Source: Agromyces marinus
Lineage (GTDB): Bacteria; Actinomycetota; Actinomycetes; Actinomycetales; Microbacteriaceae
Assembly (NCBI RefSeq): GCF_021442325.1
Contig: NZ_CP087879.1
Span: forward strand, 2,976,001-3,040,000
DNA length: 64,000 nt
Direction: 5' to 3'
The notes under the pieces: model-generated
Database searches by the model: none
Told to the model about the DNA's origin: nothing
The model's input: only the letters and a program-made list of their open reading frames with translations
Program-made: the position numbers and the translations under genes
In this document: piece by piece, positions 63,878 to 64,000 of the stretch
Numbering within the stretch: the stretch's first letter is position 1
Layout: each line of letters starts with the position of its first letter

Positions 63878-64000
63878 GCCTGCTTCTTCTCATCCTCGTC
63901 GTCGATGACCTCGGCGTCGACGACGTCCTCGTCGGAGGAGTCAGCGCCCTCGGCGCCGGTCGCCGTCGCGTCCTCGCCGGGGTTGGCGCCGGCCGCGGCA
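63874..64000 (-). CDS. dnaK: molecular chaperone DnaK, C-terminal end (runs off the window end)
   Basis: Only the last 41 residues are visible. They are Ala/Gly-rich, then acidic, ending DAEVIDDEDEKKQA, as in the DnaK C-terminal tail (EVVDAEVVDD-type ending). The gene order dnaK-grpE-dnaJ-hspR supports the call. The promoter and its HAIR element are outside the window. Confidence 0.9.
   Translation of the reverse strand, partial: AAAGANPGEDATATGAEGADSSDEDVVDAEVIDDEDEKKQA

Noticed and set aside
1-64000. CRISPR arrays, prophage or transposon modules, tRNA and rRNA genes
   Set aside because: No spaced identical repeats of CRISPR size, no integrase, transposase or phage structural genes, and no tRNA-like cloverleaf or rRNA segment recognised by eye; the single holin-like gene is a common chromosomal family.

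Overview
The window is very GC-rich chromosomal DNA from an actinobacterium. Dense, often 4-bp-overlapping operons, frequent GTG starts, coenzyme F420 genes, an HspR-type dnaK operon with a matching HAIR element, and a ClpS/DUF2017 pair all fit Actinobacteria. The gene set and the very frequent GGATGC/GCATCC hexamer suggest the family Microbacteriaceae (an Agromyces- or Microbacterium-like organism); that placement is inference from sequence style, not from a database match. No rRNA, tRNA, CRISPR array, transposase, integrase or phage module was seen, and no gene-free gap exceeds about 225 bases.

Layout. 0-2.4 kb: a truncated LolA/RseB-like exported protein and a secreted gamma-glutamyltransferase. 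2.4-7.9 kb (minus strand): a coenzyme F420 block, cofE paralogue - gntR regulator - F420 oxidoreductase - cofE - cofC - fgd, with a shared TGGATCCA palindrome in front of the regulator and in front of the four-gene operon. 8-12.4 kb: small membrane proteins, xthA, a Ser/Thr kinase coupled to a lipoprotein, and a short-chain dehydrogenase. 12.5-15.5 kb: an ssu-type sulfonate ABC importer. 15.5-22.7 kb: a DUF5671 membrane protein pair, a DUF6421-SDR pair, a PIG-L deacetylase, an MFS transporter and a holin-like protein. 22.7-26.5 kb: an Fbp-type ferric iron ABC importer behind an IdeR/DtxR-like iron box. 26.5-33.4 kb: ArsR-SRPBCC pair, threonine aldolase followed by an iteron-like 19-bp repeat cluster, nitroreductase, zinc alcohol dehydrogenase, carboxylesterase and an MFS exporter. 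33.4-36.2 kb: an N-domain-less ClpB under a HAIR operator and a Ddn-like F420 enzyme. 36.2-39.4 kb: a compact type III polyketide synthase - methyltransferase - FAD monooxygenase cluster with a 12-codon leader ORF. 39.5-53.5 kb: a membrane- and sulfate-ester-rich island (two SulP transporters, two AI-2E permeases, an SdsA1-like alkylsulfatase, an arylsulfatase, SHOCT and DUF6325 proteins, a GAP-family protein). 53.6-58.3 kb: DUF2017-clpS, a cyclase-ATPase-TPR regulator and an RlmG/RsmC-like methyltransferase. 58.3-61.5 kb: a divergent ArsR / flavin monooxygenase pair with two operator boxes, and a ClC-type channel. 61.7-64 kb: the dnaK-grpE-dnaJ-hspR heat-shock operon, dnaK running off the window end.

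Connections. HspR encoded at the right end is the likely repressor acting at the HAIR element of clpB about 26 kb away, so the two chaperone loci form one regulon. F420 made with the help of CofC and CofE can be reduced by Fgd and used by the LLM and Ddn-like enzymes in the window; cofD/fbiA and fbiC are not here. The ssu importer, alkylsulfatase, arylsulfatase and SulP carriers together suggest scavenging and transport of organic and inorganic sulfur, although SulP substrates cannot be read from sequence. The best candidates for something undescribed are the SHOCT-DUF6325-membrane-sulfatase island, the DUF6421-SDR pair, the F420 operon with its duplicated cofE and GntR sites, the 19-bp repeat cluster and the genome-wide hexamer.
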